Positions 62,920-64,000 of a DNA stretch of 64,000 nucleotides are shown here, one piece after another. Position numbers and translations under genes: made by a program. The notes under the pieces were generated by a model. The model saw nothing but the letters and a program-made list of their open reading frames with translations. It ran no database searches and was not told the origin of the DNA. The stretch lies in NCBI GenBank assembly GCA_002105175.1, contig MCGE01000061.1, forward strand, positions 1 to 64,000. Direction: 5' to 3'. This DNA comes from Absidia repens. Lineage: Eukaryota > Mucoromycota > Mucoromycetes > Mucorales > Cunninghamellaceae. How positions within the stretch are numbered: position 1 is the first letter of the stretch; each line of letters begins with the position of its first letter.

Positions 62920-63290
62920 ATGAGTGATTCAACCTATCAGGGACTTCTCTCCCCCCCTAATTGTTTTAAAAAACAGGCTCGTCCTTTTTTTGGTTTCACA
63001 ACAGGATCTGAGCTTCATCAATGGGAAAATAAGAAAATTCTATAAAGTTCATTCCTTTGATGGTTCTGCAAAATATCCTTGTCCAGGCACGCTCAGTTAA
63101 AGTCACTTTGTGCATAGGTGGAGAGATCGGAATTTTAAAACTTTCAGTCTTCCTTTTGATGGACATTTCGATGCTTTAGCATATTCCTCATGTGACTTTT
63201 GCGAAGTATTCAAAGGAAACAGTATGGTGATTGGTTCATTTTGATGACTGTTCATTCGTCCCTGAATTATAACGTGTCAAGGCCATTCAA
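62920..63290 (+). pseudogene. Broken small coding region, family unknown
   Basis: From ATG 62920 a 41-codon ORF (MSDSTYQGLLSPPNCFKKQA, TGSELHQWENKKIL, stop at 63043) leads into another frame that reads FYKVHSFDGSAKYPCPGTLS, stop, SHFVHRWRDRNFKTFSLPFD, GHFDALAYSSCDFCEVFKGN. A further frame gives LVHFDDCSFVPEL. The pieces look like one protein with at least two frame changes (an A-run near 63033-63038 and about 63230) and one internal stop near 63098. No family recognised; a Cys-containing CDFC motif is the only hint. A relic gene is most likely. Confidence 0.4.
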
Positions 63291-63978
63291 CCTTGTTTTT
63301 TTTGGGGGGTTGAGTGTGAGAAAGAAAAGGGTTTTTTTTGTGTTTTTCATGCGGACGATCAATGCTGTATTGTACATAATAAACGCAAACCCCCTATCCC
63401 TTTCTCAATGATATTCTATTTCACTTTTTCTTGAAATGAAGATTTTCCGTCTTCTATTTGCCGAAAAAGATACAATAAATGCAGAGTTCTATCTCTCATC
63501 TTCCATAAGTAGCCAATTTTTTTTAATATACCTGCCGTATGAATGGTTTGAATCTAGAAAAAGTAAGTTTACTCGCAGATGTGGTTACGTTATGATGTTG
63601 TCTTTTTTGAGTTTGACAGAGAATATTTAAAGGGCGATGACATTTTGCAGTTACTGCTATCGAACAAACAAAAGATGCAAAAAGTAAATGACTTGATATC
63701 TTGCTTGTTTTTGATGCAGAAGTAAATGAGTCCCCGTTAATATTATAGTTGCTAGTACTGTAATTGAAAAAAAAAGGATTCGGTTAAATTCTTAATCAAA
63801 GGCACGGAAAAACTACGTGGTGATGGTCTGATTTAAGAGCCAATCAAAATGATTTTTTATAACCTCATCTTTCAAGGGGAAGAATCTCCGAAGAAAAATT
63901 GACATCATTTTTAAAAAAAACATCATCGCGTTTTCTTTCTTTCTTCTTCTTTTTTTAATACATATTTATTATATCATT
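63291..63978. other. Intergenic, right end
   Basis: AT-rich, no supported gene. The last 100 bases become pyrimidine-rich (TTTCTTTCTTCTTC), like leaders of other genes in the window. Confidence 0.45.
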
Positions 63979-64000
63979 ATGCGTTTCTTCACTGCACCCA
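63979..64000 (+). CDS. Possible gene start cut by the window edge
   Basis: ATG at 63979 opens MRFFTAP before the window ends. It follows a pyrimidine-rich leader resembling those of the 51016, 54265 and 19161 genes. The hydrophobic start could be a signal peptide. Too short to identify. Confidence 0.25.

Overview
The window is nuclear DNA of a filamentous fungus. It is AT-rich, with many short (about 50-100 nt) GT-AG introns, pyrimidine-rich acceptors, long A/T homopolymers and fungus-specific genes: a velvet factor, a Sec16, a Sct1/Gpt2-type acyltransferase and a Jlp1-type sulfonate dioxygenase. Intron density and protein style suggest an early-diverging, Mucorales-like lineage. That placement is inference; no rRNA or other phylogenetic marker is present.

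Layout. 1-8.1 kb: the 3' part of a formin and a complete Sec16 (COPII exit-site scaffold), both +. 8.7-10.5 kb: a weak small minus-strand gene and a decayed coding region. 11.9-12.8 kb: a small C2H2 zinc-finger protein. 15.4-20.5 kb: urease (-) and its GTPase accessory UreG (+), divergent across a 600-bp spacer. 21.0-32.8 kb: 3-ketoacyl-CoA reductase (+), Neo1-like P4-ATPase (+), calcineurin A (-) and a glycerol-3-phosphate acyltransferase (+). 36.3-45.6 kb, all minus: an intronless protein resembling methylpurine-DNA glycosylase, GH47 mannosidase, a WD40 protein and the PP2A scaffold subunit. 51.0-58.8 kb, all plus: a Cdc4-like F-box/WD40 protein, a Mn-type cation diffusion facilitator and an alpha-ketoglutarate-dependent sulfonate dioxygenase. 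60.8-62.5 kb (-): a velvet-domain regulator. A last gene may start at the right edge.

Genes cluster by theme only loosely. Urease and UreG act in one pathway (nickel enzyme plus maturation GTPase). KAR, the P4-ATPase and GPAT act in lipid elongation, flipping and glycerolipid synthesis. Calcineurin A and the PP2A scaffold are Ser/Thr phosphatase components.

Two patterns stand out. First, a dispersed non-coding repeat of about 0.3-0.7 kb occurs six times; two copies form an inverted pair around a 1.5-kb spacer. It has a conserved CACGTG-containing end, a conserved GC-richer core and internal AATAAA modules. Second, single-base frame disruptions occur in formin, Sec16 (three sites) and the C2H2 gene, all in the first 12 kb. 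In Sec16 two of them compensate and swap a Q/Y-rich plus polyQ segment for a Ser-Asn repeat. The other spliced gene models described here keep phase exactly. No CRISPR, rRNA or confident tRNA was seen.
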